From: Gorsachius magnificus
Taxonomy: Eukaryota; Chordata; Aves; Pelecaniformes; Ardeidae
Direction of reading: 5' to 3'
Length of the DNA: 64,000 nt
Assembly (NCBI GenBank): GCA_034008185.1
Contig: CM067106.1
Location: 310,001 to 374,000 of the forward strand
Positions 13,501 through 25,889 of this stretch are shown in pieces (the first letter of the stretch is position 1; the number at the start of each line of letters is the position of its first letter). A model generated the notes under the pieces. The model saw only the letters and a list, made by a program, of their open reading frames with translations, was not told where the DNA came from and ran no database searches. Position numbers and translations under genes: made by a program.

Positions 13501-16500
13501 CAAAGCAACCAAGCAAACATTTTCAATTTGCAGAGATATTTGATGCCTGCCACCCAATTTTAGCAGCACACGTGGCCCTTTACAACACCTTGCACCCATG
13601 AGCAACCCCGGCACGTGTCCGTCTCCAAATCCTTCTTGTACAGGCTGGGAAAAACCATGCCATCCAGCTTCAATCCAGCTTTTCCAGCACTCAACGGTCG
13701 AAGGGCTCGATCCAGCACAAATGGGAACCTGAGCCCAGCGCCCAGCCACATGCTGCAGATCCTGTTCAGGCATCCCCGGACCGTGACATCCATCCACTGC
13801 CAGGATTTACTGATTCCTACTGCGCAGCCAAGCTGCCACCACCGGTGCTTTTCCAGCCGCTTCCTCCTTATCTCCATCCGCTCCGCGGCGGTTTGATTAT
13901 TTAAGCGCCGCGCAGACTTTGCTCTTCCAAGCAAAGAAAAAAAAAAAACAAAAACACCTTTGCCCTCTTCCCTGCTCCCTCTTCCTAGCTTCCATCCCCT
14001 CCGAAAGGATACTCGGGACTTTCGGAGGAGGGAAGAGGGTTCGGAGAGTCCGTTCAGCCTTCATCCACCACCTCCCACGCTTCCACAGTGAGGATGAGCA
14101 CGTTTTGGGGGTGAAAGCCACCCCCTGGAGAGGCTCCAGGGTGGGTGGGGAGCTGGATAAGGTGGCAACATGGATCAGGAGCCAGCCCGACCCACGGCGA
14201 TTTGTCACCGGTGCCACCAACGCCAAAAAAAGACCCAAATTCAGGTAATTTCATCCCGGTGATTCCCTCGTCCCGCAAAATCCCTGCAGCGCCTTGCGCT
14301 CAGCCCAGAGAGCGGCTCCCGTTTCGCAGGACACCCCTGCCACATCTAACGAGCTTTGCTTTAACGATGACGAAGGTGGCAACATCTCAGAGGCCAGGAC
14401 CAAGGACATCTACAAGGATACACTCCATGAGCGTGCGAAAAGAGTCACCGCAGGGCTCCCACCATCCCCAATCCCCCTGGATTTCTCCCCATTTTGCAAG
14501 GGGAGCCAAGTGCGCAGCTCCGCATCCCTCCCTCCGCAGCAGCGGGATTTTGTTGAGGGTGCAAGGGGAAACTGAGTCATGGATGGAGCCCTGCAGCTTG
14601 AGATGATCCCTTTTTAAGGTAATTTAAGCCAGACATCACCCTCTGGGCAGCGGCGCCCCAAAATCAGACTCTTCTCGGCATCGTGGAGGGGGATCCAGCG
14701 GAACGGGCGAGCATCGTTATTCCCCAGCAGTAATTAAAACCCAAATTACTGCCGACCCAAGGATGGGTTGTCCCCAAACCACTCCAGGGTGTAGACATGG
14801 ATAGGGACAACTTCCCAACACACACAGCACTGGTCACTGTCACACCCCGTGGCTTCTTTCTACCATTTCATTACTTTCTGAGAGCATATTTAGAAAGAAA
14901 AAAATACCGACAACCTACAGCCCCACGGGACCAGCAAGCGCGGAGCTGTCGGGACAAGCCAGAACCTTCCCCCAGGGTCGTTCCCTGTGTGGGCAAGCGG
15001 GCGCTGAGCCCACCTCCACCCTGGGAACACCGTGTCCTGCTCCTCGATTTCCCAACAGCATCGGGTGGCGACAGGAGTGGAGGCAAACACGGCTCTGAGC
15101 ATCCTTTCCCGGGCTCTTATGTGTGACTCCGGGCTCAAGTGGGCTCTTGAGTTTCATTCCAGCAGGGAAATAAATAAATAAATAAATAAATAAATATATT
15201 TAAAAAAAATATAATTGGATTGCGCACGTGGATGTTGGAGAGGGGAGGGGATCTCCGAGCGTTGGGATCAGCCTTTCCCAGGAGTGAACTCAACTTCAAG
15301 AGCTCCTTAATGGTGCTCGGAGGGATGAATCAAAAGAGGCTCTTGGCCCGTGACAGCGATTCTTGCACGTCAAGACTGGAGGGGGAAGGGGAAAAGGATG
15401 GAGAGGGGACGCAGAAGAAGGGATTAAAAAAAAAGGAGAAGTTGGGCGCGGGGAATAAAATAGGTGGAGAAACAAAAGGGACACGGAGGTGGGACAAAGG
15501 CTGAGCCTCAGCCCCTGCCACATGCAGTCCATCTTGGGTATTGTCCTCGCTGTCAGACCTGTATAAATTAAAATCCCGGCGCCGTGAGCGCCTCCCCTAC
15601 CTCCTTTCCATGGCATCGCCTCTTCTCGAATGGAGCAGGAAAGAAAAAAAAGTTGTAAGAACTCCCCTGTCTCCAACTTGCCACACCGCCTGATGCCGCA
15701 TGAACTTGAGCATCCTTTGGGGAGCAAAAAGGGGGGATTCCCCCCCGAGGCGGGAGGGTTTGGGGGGGACAGGGGGAGGTTTGCTCCTACTCGAAACCCC
15801 GCGCCAAGAGGACGAGGCGGTGTACGGTGCCGTACGGTGCTGAGCAAGCTCCGTGGGCTCTGGTTCTCCGCCAGCCCTTTCATACCGCCTCCCAAAAAAA
15901 AGACACGGTGGATTTATTTAGTCAACCGGATCCCAAAAAAAATTAAATAAACCAAACCCTTGCTTCTTCCCCCCCCCCCCCAAGAGCTAGAAACGGCCCC
16001 AAACTAAACCGAGCGCGGCTTCCATGCGAACGCAATCAAAATAACCATAAAAAGCTCTAAATTGGGAATAAACGATGCTGCGGCCAGGTTTCACCTCCTG
16101 CAGCCTGGGGAAAGCCCTGGGGTGCCCGTCGCGGGTGGGCGGCGGGTCGTTAAAGCAATTTGGGATGAAAACGCTCCCTTTTAGTTAAAGCACATGAGCT
16201 GTTTGTACCTGAACTGGGTGTTTTCCCAGTTGTCCCAGTTTGGCACCCGGTTGAACCTCACAGAGTGCATCGGTTTGGGCTTTGCGGTCTGATACTACGA
16301 TGGATAAAATCCATTCCTGCAAAGCCAGGGCCAACACCGGGGATATTAAACCATCGAGACCAAATTAAACCCCATCTCTGGCGTGAGCGGGAGCGGAAGA
16401 GGAGCCAGATGCTGACTCTCAGTAGCGCGGTCGGATCCTGTGCTGGCAATTCAACGCATTTAAGGCATAAAAGAGAAGGTTTGGTTAAATCACGACATAT

Positions 16501-16725
16501 CTGGCAGCTCCAGTGCCGGGAATGGCAGATTTCAGGTCGAGAATCTCACACCAGGACCGCAAACGCCGCTTCCTCTCTTCTACCATTCTTATATTAAATC
16601 ACCACGTGTTTTGCCTTGATTAATTGCGTTAATTAGCATGGCAGCTCTTGGATGGAGGTCACTGGTGGGGATGCAAGCCCCTGGCACCGACTCGCTATGG
16701 GGCTTTGCCATCCACAGAGCGTGGC
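13501..16725. other. Non-coding stretch
   Basis: No gene recognised. It includes an (AAAT)n microsatellite at about 15,168-15,200, a C run near 15,970 and several A-rich runs. Long open frames on the minus strand, for example 15,296-15,895, have no recognisable content. Confidence 0.45.
15168..15212. repeat. (AAAT)n microsatellite
   Basis: About seven AAAT units followed by an AT-rich and A-run tail. It is a simple repeat in otherwise GC-balanced sequence. Confidence 0.9.
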
Positions 16726-16734
16726 GAGCCTGCA

Positions 16735-17190
16735 TTGGGGACCTCGTGGCACTGCGCGATGCCGTGGGGACCATAGTGACACCCCATGCTGTCACAGCAT
16801 CCCCAGAGCATCCTGCTGTCCCTTACGTCGGGGACCTTGGTGACACCGCACACTGCCACAGCATCCCCAGACCAGGTTGTCCCTGCGCTGAGGACCTCGT
16901 GGCACCACGTGCTGCTACATCGGGGACGTTGGTGACACCACACGCTGCCACAGCATCCCCAGACAGGTGTCCCTGGGTACACCACATGCTGCATCGCCTT
17001 GGTGACACCACACCACCACAGCATCCCCAGAGCAGGATGTCCCCAAATCAGAGACCTTGTGACACCCCACACCACCACAGCATCCCCAAAGCAAGATGTC
17101 CCCAAATCAGGGACCATAATGACACCCTACACTGCCACAGCATCGCCAAAACAGGATGTCCCCACATCGGGGACCTCGCGGCACCACCCC
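16735..17190. repeat. Minisatellite, about 55-80-bp unit, 7-8 copies
   Basis: Repeated blocks contain GTGACACC, then a (C)ACAC(T/C)GCCACAGCATCCC core, then a C-rich spacer and TGTCCC. The spacing between GTGACACC cores varies from about 55 to 83 bp. The open frames that cross it on both strands are repeat-driven. Confidence 0.88.
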
Positions 17191-17199
17191 CAAGCACGG

Positions 17200-19225
17200 G
17201 GAGGAGCTGGGTGCCATCCCTCCCACACGTGCAGCCAAAAGCACAACCCCAAACCCACCCACCCCCAGCCAGCAAATCCTCTTCCAAAACCTTCCCACGC
17301 ACCCATGGCGAAACCTCCGGCCTGGTGCTCTGTCGCCAGCGGGGACACGCAGCCGGGTGACCTCCCCGGGCAACCCCACGCCAACGTGATGCCACGCGTG
17401 GTGTAAAGGAGGAAGAACCAAGCAAAAGCTCGAGGTTTGGTGGAGCTGCGACTGACCGCAGCTCCAACCGCCCTGCCGATCCCCACGCTGATACCTCCCC
17501 CCGGGGTGTGGATTGATAAGGGTGCCGGCGATTTGGGAAACAAGGAGGGAACCGAGGCTTGAAGATAAAGGCTTAGCGATTTGGATCCCACGCGGAAGCG
17601 GCACCCCTCTCTTCACCCCATGGGGGGATAGGGATGAGCCCCAAAATAAGGATGGGGTGAAGGTTGGAGCATCTCCAACCCCGCTGCTGCCGTCCGCAAC
17701 AACAAATCACCCAAACCGCTTCTAAAAGAGCCCCTGTGTGGCACAGCACCCCAAAAAAAATCCTGATGAGCAGCCCAAACATCCCCCTAAAGAGCAAGGA
17801 GGGGAGACAAGGCCACCAAAAAGCCACCAGAAGGGGCCCTGTGGCTCCCAGCCCCCATCACTCATGGTGCCTCCAGCCGAAAACAGGGTGATGGTTCGGG
17901 TACCACGACCGGGGATGGGAAAGCCCCGGCAGCGGCTCCTTCCTCCTCGCCTGCTCGAAGCTCAGTCGGGCAGAACGGAGCAGCTGCCTGAGCCACCCCG
18001 GTGCTCGTTCCTCCGCTAACGAGCCCACGCGCTGCAGAACCTAGCCACCGCTCGCTTGCCGTGATTGCCGGTACCAGGGCAAGAGGCAACATGGGGTTTC
18101 TTACTCCACCTCTTCTGCACCATCGTCCTTCGTGGGTTGTGCTGTCCCTCCACCGGCAGCACCGGTTCGGCGCTCTCCGGCACGCAAGCAGCACGGCTCG
18201 GCACCAGCGGCACCCCAAAAGCCACCCTCGGCAAGGAGAACATCTCTCTCGGCGATCGCTTGCTGACCTCCCGGCAGCAGCGTGGACTCTGCCTGGCTCC
18301 AAAAACCCACCGGCAGCTGCCAAACCACCTCCGGCTCACAGTCAATGATGCTCGGAAGACGTTGGGATAATTTTGTTGTGATGAGGCTGTTGGAGGCATC
18401 AGAAGAGCCCCAAAACCTTGAGGTTGGCGGCACCACAAGCCCGTAAGACCCTTAGGCTGGCGTGCCAGTCTTAGCCTCCATTTTGGGGCATTTTGGGCCA
18501 TTTCACCATGGTTTTTTGAGCTTGGGAAGCCATGACGGGGGCTTCTATCCCTTTAAATGTGCCCATGAGCAGGGCTGGAGCTGGGTCCACCCGAAGCACC
18601 CCAGGACCCCAAATGAGCTCCACCACCCATCCAGAGCCAGGTTGGACACCTGGATGGGGACGTTTTCCATCTCCCACCACAAGCCCTCGCTCTTTTTTGG
18701 GGACCAACACCCTCCTTCTTTAAAAGCCATCTTTAAACACCAGCGTTCATCCCCTGGAGCTAATTTTCCACCCATTGACCATGGTGAAAGAACAGAGAGC
18801 TGAAAAGCTTCCCAGATGCAACGCGGTCCTTCCCCACCCATCTCGTGGTGGGTAAATAACAGCAGGATGCACCGGACAGATCGCCTGCGCCAGGAGATAA
18901 GGTTTTAAGTCAACTGGAGTTTGTGGAGACAGGCAAACTCATCACAGGGAAGTGGTGTTGAAGAAGAGTCAAAGAATCAAAAGCCACCCACTAGCCAGGA
19001 GACAATTAATGAGGCAAATCACCAGCCGGTGGTGGGATCCGTGGCCACCACCCACCTCATTTTCCAGTGAGGACACAGGGATGGGGAAGGACAGGAGGAA
19101 TGCAAACGCTTGGAAGGGTTCAGGTAGGACTTGGGATGGTAGAGGCACCTGGCTGGCGTTTGGCATTGAAATGGAGAGTTGAGGCAGGAGAGGGTTGATC
19201 CTCTAAAGTAGACAGAGGACAGACG
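17200..19225. other. Non-coding stretch with a weak minus-strand exon-like frame
   Basis: No gene recognised. A minus-strand frame at about 18,101-18,436 ends next to a GTAAGA and has a CCTCCAACAG-like acceptor near 18,390. The translation resembles no family I know and the donor context is poor, so it is not called. Confidence 0.4.
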
Positions 19226-19229
19226 CTGG

Positions 19230-20096
19230 ACAACTGGGGATCTACAGACAACTTGCAACAGCCACGTTCAATAGATAAGGAATTGGCCGGACAGCTGCAT
19301 CCAAAGAGTAATAGTCACCATCTCAACATCCAAGTGGAAACCACTAACAAGCGGTGTCCCTCAAGGGTCCGTACTGGGATCAGTACTATTTAATATCTCC
19401 ATCGACAACGTGGATATTGGGATTGAGCGCACCCTCAGCAAGTTTGTGGGTGACACCAAACCGAGTCCATACCTTGAGGGAAGTGATGCCATCCAGAAGG
19501 ACCTCGACAGGCCAACATGGCTTCTTCATGAGTCAAGAAGTGGGCCAACGTGAACCTCATGAAGTTCAATGAGGCCAAATTCAAGGTCCTGCACCCGGGT
19601 CAGAGCAATCCCCAGTATCACAAACTGGGGGACTGAGAGCAGCCTCATGGAGAAGGACCTGTTAGGGCAGGTCCAGAGGAGGCCATGAAGATGATCCAAG
19701 AGATGGAGCATCTCTCCTTATCAAGAAAGGCTCAGAGTTGGGGTTGTCCAGCCTGGAGAAATGAAGGTTCTGGGAAGACCTTCTCGTGGCCTTTCCATAT
19801 ATAAAAAGGGGCTTATAAGAAAGACGGAGAAAGACATTTTACCAAGACCTGTAGGACAAGGGGCAACAGTTTTTAATTGGAAGAGGGTAGATTTCGATTG
19901 GACAGAAGGAAGAAATGTTTTATGTTGAGGGTGGTAAGACACTGGACCAGGCCACCCAGAGAAATGCAGATGCTCCATCGCTGGAAGTGTTTTGAGGTCA
20001 GGTTGGATGGGATTTTGAGCAACCTCATCTAGTGGTTGGCAAGGGGTTGGACTGGATGATCTTTGAAGGTCCCTTCCAACCCAACCCATTCTGTGA
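19230..20096 (+). mobile_element. CR1-type LINE fragment, 3' part
   Basis: The plus strand carries CR1 reverse-transcriptase remnants: a phrase like KPLTSGVPQGSVLGSVLFN near 19,330-19,390, then FNISIDNVD and TLSKFVGDTK near 19,390-19,460, then MKFNEAKFKVLHPG near 19,560. It ends with the CR1 3' region at 20,041-20,096, where TTGGACTGGATGATCTTTGA is followed by CCCTTCCAACCC and TTCTGTGA. Frames are broken and the 5' part is absent. It lies opposite in orientation to the copy at 8.6 kb. Confidence 0.93.
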
Positions 20097-21012
20097 AAAC
20101 CTCCCTGCTCAAAGAGCCCTCAGGAGTTTTTCCCGGAGCAGAGTCAGGGATCTCCCATGGGTGACAGATCCCCTACCCCACAGCAGGACATCCCCTGCCA
20201 GAGCATCCGGCGCACACAGGGGGGGTTTCCACAATGCCAAGGACATCCCAGTACATCTCCACACCAGCACTGGGGGCCAACCAGTCCCTGCCAGAGCTCC
20301 TCATCCCCCATCTCCCTCACGGCACAGCTTCTCCGGCACCAAGCGGTGAGGCAGAGGATGATGCCTTCACCCTGCAAGCGCACAGCTGCCCTCGGCAGAG
20401 CTGGAGGAGCGTTTCCGTTTCGAGAAGAGGGGAATTCAGCGAGGTGCAGGTGGCACGGTTTCGCTCTGCTCGGCGCAACCGCGGGTTCACCAGCAATACC
20501 GAAAACACACAGGTCCCCGCCGCCACAGCGCAGCCCCCATCTGCTCTCTCCCAACACAGCACCGATCCCATGCCAACACGCAGTGGAGCAAGACCACCTT
20601 GCATGGGGACGGGCAAGGTGTCCCTGTTTGGGGACCCAACACCACGCCAAGGGTATGAGGAGTCTCCAAAAAGCCACCAGCTTGACCCACCATCAGGTTT
20701 TGCGCCTGTCTGTGGTGCTGAAGCCAGGCAGCGGCGCGGCGATGCCGGCCTGGCATTCACACCCTCATTTTTCTTTCCATCAAATCCACGTCTGTCACCG
20801 TACCACGGTTCCCGTTTCACCGCGAGCTGCTGAGAGTTAGGGAACACCTCCGACAACAAAAGACCAAACACTCAAAACCACCCTGGCGCGATGGTGCGAC
20901 CACCAGGCAAACCAACCGAATCAACCCGAACATCACCGGGCACACACAAAACATCGGGAGACGTCCCCGTCCCCCACGAAGCCACCTCCAACAGCGCCAA
21001 CCGGGGACTTAC
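20097..21012. other. Non-coding stretch
   Basis: Nothing recognisable. Overlapping open frames on both strands, such as the minus frame at 20,317-20,871, have no domain content. Confidence 0.45.
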
Positions 21013-21467
21013 CGGCCACGTCGTGTGCTTCCAGGGCAACATCAGGCTCCTGACGGGAGAGCGACGAGAAGAAGTCGGGGTCCTCTTGCAATGGGCGCAG
21101 CTCGACACCGGAGGGTCCCTTCCCTTCCCTGCTCATCGTCGCCAGATCATCCGCGGCGTAGAAAGCATCTTCTTCAAGCTCCGTCTCCGTTTCCACCGAC
21201 GTCCCAGATAAAGCCGGGTTCTCCAGGGGCTTTTTTGCATCTTGAAGGAACGCGGCTCTTCGTTCTTCGCCTTGGGGGCACTCAAGGGCAGGAAAAGTCT
21301 CTTTGTTTGGCTCCGGTGTCATTAACAGGGCTCTGCCTCCATCTCCTTGGCGCTCTGAGAAATTAGGGACAGCTTTCTCCATCCCTCGCCGATTGTGCTG
21401 TGTCACTCGGAAAAAAACACCGCGCCGGCACTCAGGAGGGTTGGTGGCCAGGGACTGCCAGCAAAAT
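21013..21467 (-). CDS. Candidate internal coding exon of an unidentified minus-strand gene
   Basis: On the minus strand, a good acceptor (pyrimidine-rich tract then TTTCTTGTAG, at 21,468 and above) and a strong donor (GTAAGTCC, at 21,003-21,012) bracket 455 nt. That span stays open in one frame: one base, 151 codons and one base. The product is acidic and Ser/Glu-rich, with segments such as ETETELEEDAFYAADD and LQEDPDFFSSLS, which looks like a disordered or short-linear-motif region rather than a folded domain. It may contain a start at the Met of MEKAVPNFSERQ. I do not recognise the family. In mammals WIZ lies on this side of RASAL3 on the same strand, so an upstream WIZ exon is possible, but no zinc-finger motif is visible in the window to support that. 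Confidence 0.4.
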
Positions 21468-24355
21468 CTACAAGAAATAAGAGATAAAAGATGAGAAAAT
21501 GAGAAAAAGGGGCTGGATTTTGCAGAGGTGGTGGACAAATGGTCGCAGCTCTGCCCGTGCTGGGAAACCCAACAGTCTCGGTGCCTCGCTGTGGTCACCA
21601 AAGTTCTCGGTGTCCCGGAACTGGGCAAGACATCGAGTCCCATCGCTCTCCCCTTGCAAAAATAGGTGCTGGTGGTAGCCGACACAGTGCCGGGTCCCTG
21701 CCAGAGTCAAAGGACCACAAACGGTGCCGCTTCACCCCAATATGAAGCTTTTTTCCCCCTCCATCTATGCCACGATTTGCCGGGCGAACAGCATCGCCTC
21801 CATCCCCTGCCACGCACCCCCCCCAAAAAACCCCAGTTGCCCTCAAATTGATTATTTATCCCCCAAAAAAATTCGATCCCACAATGCAGCGCCGGGAAAG
21901 CCACCGGTTTGCAACCCTGGGAGCTCTGCTCTGCCACCAGCAGCCCCAAAATTGGGGTGGCTGCCCCCAAAACCAGGGCGTGGGAGGGGAATTTTGGGAT
22001 GCTGTGCTGCATCCTTCCCCCCGCCCGTATGAATTCGGGCGGATGGGGCAAAGTGGTACCTTCGTGCTGGGGGACCCTTGAAGGGTTTGGGGACCCCTCA
22101 AAGGGCTTGGGGATCCCTGGGGGGGCAACCAGGTACCAGCCACCCAAGTGTGGAACCCCCTCAAAAATAAACCATCACCCCAAAACACTTTCCACCACCT
22201 GATGCTGCCGTGGGTCCAGGTTAAAGGGTGAAAAATAAAATCACTGGGAGAAATAAAGGAGAGCGCTCAGGATCCTGATCTCTGCAGGATGGAGATGCCG
22301 GGTCAAATCCTGACCTGGGCAGGCGGAGAAGGGAAAAATATGAGGAAAGAGGCGCTAAAAAGCTGGGCTTATCAGCTCCGCCGGAGGATAAAGGCACAGG
22401 AGGAGAACGAAGGAGCTAAATTTACCCCGACAAGGAAGGAGAAGGCAGAGAAGAGACTATAAATACCTTCAAGGTAAAGAATGCAAATGAAGAGGGAATT
22501 ATTCGAGCTGGCGCAAGATGTTTCCCCGCCCCGGGGCCAAGGGAGGAGAGCGCCCGGCAGCCACTCCGAAATCTCTCCCGCCCCAAAGCAGCCGGTGCCC
22601 ATGGCTTCCCCAGGGAACGACGCCCGGAGCCAACTTGGGTTAGTTCACCAATAAGAAATGAAAATAGAAATTCAATTAAATAAATTAAAAATCTGCTGGC
22701 TCCACACGCTGGCATCTTTCTTCCGTGAGGATCAGTTGCTCTGGCTGGCTTCAGTTTGTACGGATATTCCTCCAGCGTCGCATCCAAATGGCACCCGATG
22801 CCCGCGCCGCGCCAGCGGGATGCTCTCACCCTGACGAGCGGTGCCACATCGATGCTTCCCCCCACGTCCAGGGAGGGTTTTTTGCAGAGCAAACCCCAAA
22901 TTTGGGGATGTTTAGGGGTTTGCCGTGGCGTTGGCTCTGTGCCGCTGGGCTGGGATAAGGGATGCTCCGCTGGGATGAAGCCACCCGCTCACCCCATAAG
23001 GGTTTACCAGGGGAAACCGGCAGACCGTGGCATCATCTTTAACAACCATCCGGCTTAAATCCAGTCGGACACGCACGGCATTCCCTTCTCCGCCTCTCCC
23101 ATCGTGCCACGGCGGCTCATCCATCGTGCCAGCAAGGAACATCGGAGAAACCTCCGCATCAAGTGGTGCCGGCAGGATGGGAGCTCGGCAGCTGGCACGG
23201 TGCCAGCGTTTCTCTTGGTGTTTTCCAACGTGCCGTCACACGGCGAGGAGTCACCCCAAAACACATCATCCCGCTGCAGAGGGAATAAAAAGGCACAGCA
23301 ACGTGCCGGGTGCATGGTGGCAATGTGCCGGCAATGCAGGCAGGGGACAGGCAGGGAAGCCTGGGATCCAGGGGGGAAAAACCCATCGCGGGGTTTTGCT
23401 TTTTAATTGCAGCTGCATCTCAGCCTGGCCAGAGATCCCAGCACATTCCCAAGCTGGGGGGGGGGGGGATCCATCCAGGCAAGAATGGGTGAAAAAACCC
23501 ACAAAATGCGTTTATTTTTAAAAGCTGTGGGTTTTTTTGGGATGTGGCTTTGATCCAAGCCAACTCCGGGACAGAATCCGGCATCCCTCGAGGACCACCG
23601 TCCCCTTTTCCCGACGATAAATCACAGCATCCCTTCGGCACCGCGCTCGCCAGCTTGATCCAAACCTTTGCTCACCAGACCCGCGCCGAAATCCCTGCGC
23701 CGGGAATGACGCCAAATCCCCCACTCACACCCTGGCATCGAGCTCGGCATCACCCACCGGCACCTCAACCCACCAAAACCCAAACCCAACCAAACACGAG
23801 CCGGCACAGACAGGGGAGGGGGGGGGGCGGGAGATCGGTGCCACATCCCCCACCTTGCTCACCAAAAAACCCCAAGATTTTTCCAAGTTTTCCCTTCTTT
23901 TCCTTCCCAAAACACAGATCCATCCATCCACCATGCCGGCAGCGCTCCCTAAAAACCCACCGCCCTCCCCAAAAACCCACTTGGGTGTTTACAAGCTCAC
24001 CAGGGGGGAAAAAAAAGAATAAAAGAGAATTTTTTCTTTTTTTTCCTCCCTCAGCTCACTCCGCACCAGCACCACAAAAAGACCCGAGCGCTCACCGTAA
24101 AGTTTAAAAAGCTTCTTCCCAAACTCTGCTCGCTTCCCTGCTCGCTTCCCAAGCTCTGCTCGCTTCAAGGGTGGGAGCCGGAGTGCGGAAACCCTTCCCC
24201 CCAGCCCATCGCCCCAGAGCCATGCAAAGGCGGAGCAGAATTGGGACAATTTAAATGCTAAACCGGTTAAGTGGGGACAATCGCTGCCTTCCCTGGAAGT
24301 CAAGAGGAAGGGGCCTTTCCCCAGGCCAAAAACCGCTGCCGGTGAAGTTTCTGCC
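21468..24355. other. Non-coding stretch
   Basis: No gene recognised. Short homopolymers occur, including a G run near 23,455-23,469 and a G run near 23,817. Long frames on both strands have no recognisable content. Confidence 0.45.
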
Positions 24356-24359
24356 GTGG

Positions 24360-25317
24360 GTCACCCTGCGCGTTTGCCGCACGCTCGAGTCAGGAAGGCT
24401 TTGGCTGCGTGGTTGGGGTTATTTTTTTTTCCCCCCCACCCGTGGGTTTAGTTTGTTTTTTCTTTTTCTTTCTTTGCTGGAAGAGCAGAGCCACCACGCA
24501 GGAAAACGCTGCCGGTTTTTCCCCCATTTCATACTGGATGACGACCAAGCGTGCGGGGTTCGGCGCGCTCACGGCACGCTTGAGCCGGGCAGACCATGGC
24601 CGCGTGTTTTTTTGGGTTTTTTTCCCCACCCGTTTTTGGTTTTTTTTTTTCCTTCCTTGGAAAAAACTGCGGCACAGGAGAGCAACGGCGCAGAACGGCA
24701 GTGGTTTTTCCCCCTCCACGCCGGGTCGCAGCCAAGCACGCAGGGTCCAGCACGCTCACGGCACGCTTGAGCCGGGCAGGCTGCGACCACGTGTTTTTTC
24801 CCCTCGTGTGGGTTTTGGTTTTTTTTTTTTTCCCTCCCTGCAAGAAACAGAGCAGAGTCGCGGCGCAAGACACGGTGCTGGTTTCTCTCCCCTCCGCGCC
24901 AGGTCACAGCCACGCACGCGGGGTCCAGCACGCTTGAGCCGGGCAGGCTCCAGCCACGGACGTGGTTTTTTCCCCCCACATTTTGGGGTTTTTTTGGTTT
25001 GGTTTTTTTTTTTTTTTTTCCTCCTGTGGCAGAGCAGATCCACAATGCAGGACAGCGGCACCGCTTTTTCCAGGTGCCGGGGTCACGGCCAAGTGCACGA
25101 GGTCCCGCACGCTCCCGGCGCATTTGAACCAAGCAGGTTCCACCCGCGGGGGCTTTTTCCCCCCCTCATGTGTGTTTGGGGTGTTTTTTTTCTTGGCTGT
25201 AGAGCAGAGTCGCAACGTAGGAAGACAGCACTGCTTTTTCCTTCTCCATCCCAGGTCACAGCCGAGCTCACAGGGTCCGGTGCGCTCCAGGCACACTTCA
25301 GCCGAGCAGGCTGCGGC

Positions 25318-25357
<40 letters not shown>

Positions 25358-25875
25358 CCCCCACAGCGTGGTTTTTATTCCTCACATGGCAGAGCAGAGT
25401 TGTGACGCAGGACAGCACCAGTTTTCCCCCTCTCCATGCCAGATCACAGCCAAACGCGCAAGGTCCCGCGCGCTCCCGACACGCTCGAGCCGGGCAAGCT
25501 CCAGCCGCGTGTTTTCTTTCCCCCCACGTATTTTTTTTTCTTTTTTTTTTTTTTTTTTTTTTTTTTGCCTCGCTGGCAGAGCAGAGTTGTGATATAGGAG
25601 GACGGCACCGGCTTTTCCTCCTCCATGCCAGGTCACGGCCAAGCTCGCAGGGTCCAGCACGCTCCCATTGCGCTCAAACGGGGCAGACTCCAGCTGCGTG
25701 GGGTTTTTTTTGGTTTTGGGTTTTTTGTTGTTTTTTTTTTTTTCCACCCGCATAGTTTCTTCCTCCTCGCATAGCAAAGTGGAGCCGGGACACAGGAGGA
25801 CGGCGCCGCTTTCCCTCGCTCCATCCCAGGCCGCAACCGAGCGCGCAGGCTCCGGCATCGCTCGCACCAGCGCCG
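24360..25875. repeat. Long-unit tandem repeat, about 185 bp, 8-9 copies, each with a poly-T tract
   Basis: A GAGCCGGGCAG-like core recurs at about 24,581, 24,767, 24,929, 25,117, 25,296, 25,481, 25,669 and, more divergent, near 25,858. A decayed first copy lies near 24,385. The spacing is mostly 180-190 bp, with one copy of about 162. Each unit runs core, then a CGTG(T/G) segment, then a T tract of 10-38 bases, then a GCAGAGC(A/C)G segment, then a GGTCACAGCC(A/G)A segment leading back to the core. The copies have diverged by substitution and T-tract length. One plus frame stays open for 448 codons through the array, and several minus frames are also open. No known protein or satellite is recognised. 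Confidence 0.92.
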
Positions 25876-25889
25876 CTTACGCGCAAAAC

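Noticed and set aside
16735..17190. Regularly spaced repeats considered as a CRISPR-like array
   Set aside because: Spacers are themselves repeat variants, spacing is uneven, and the context is vertebrate; it is a minisatellite.
18101..18436. Minus-strand exon-like frame ending at GTAAGA
   Set aside because: The exon end context is poor, the product is not recognisable and no neighbouring exon joins in phase.
24409..25755. 448-codon plus-strand frame rich in Phe and Arg
   Set aside because: It is the translation of a tandem repeat with T tracts; phenylalanine runs follow directly from poly-T and the unit repeats at DNA level in several frames.
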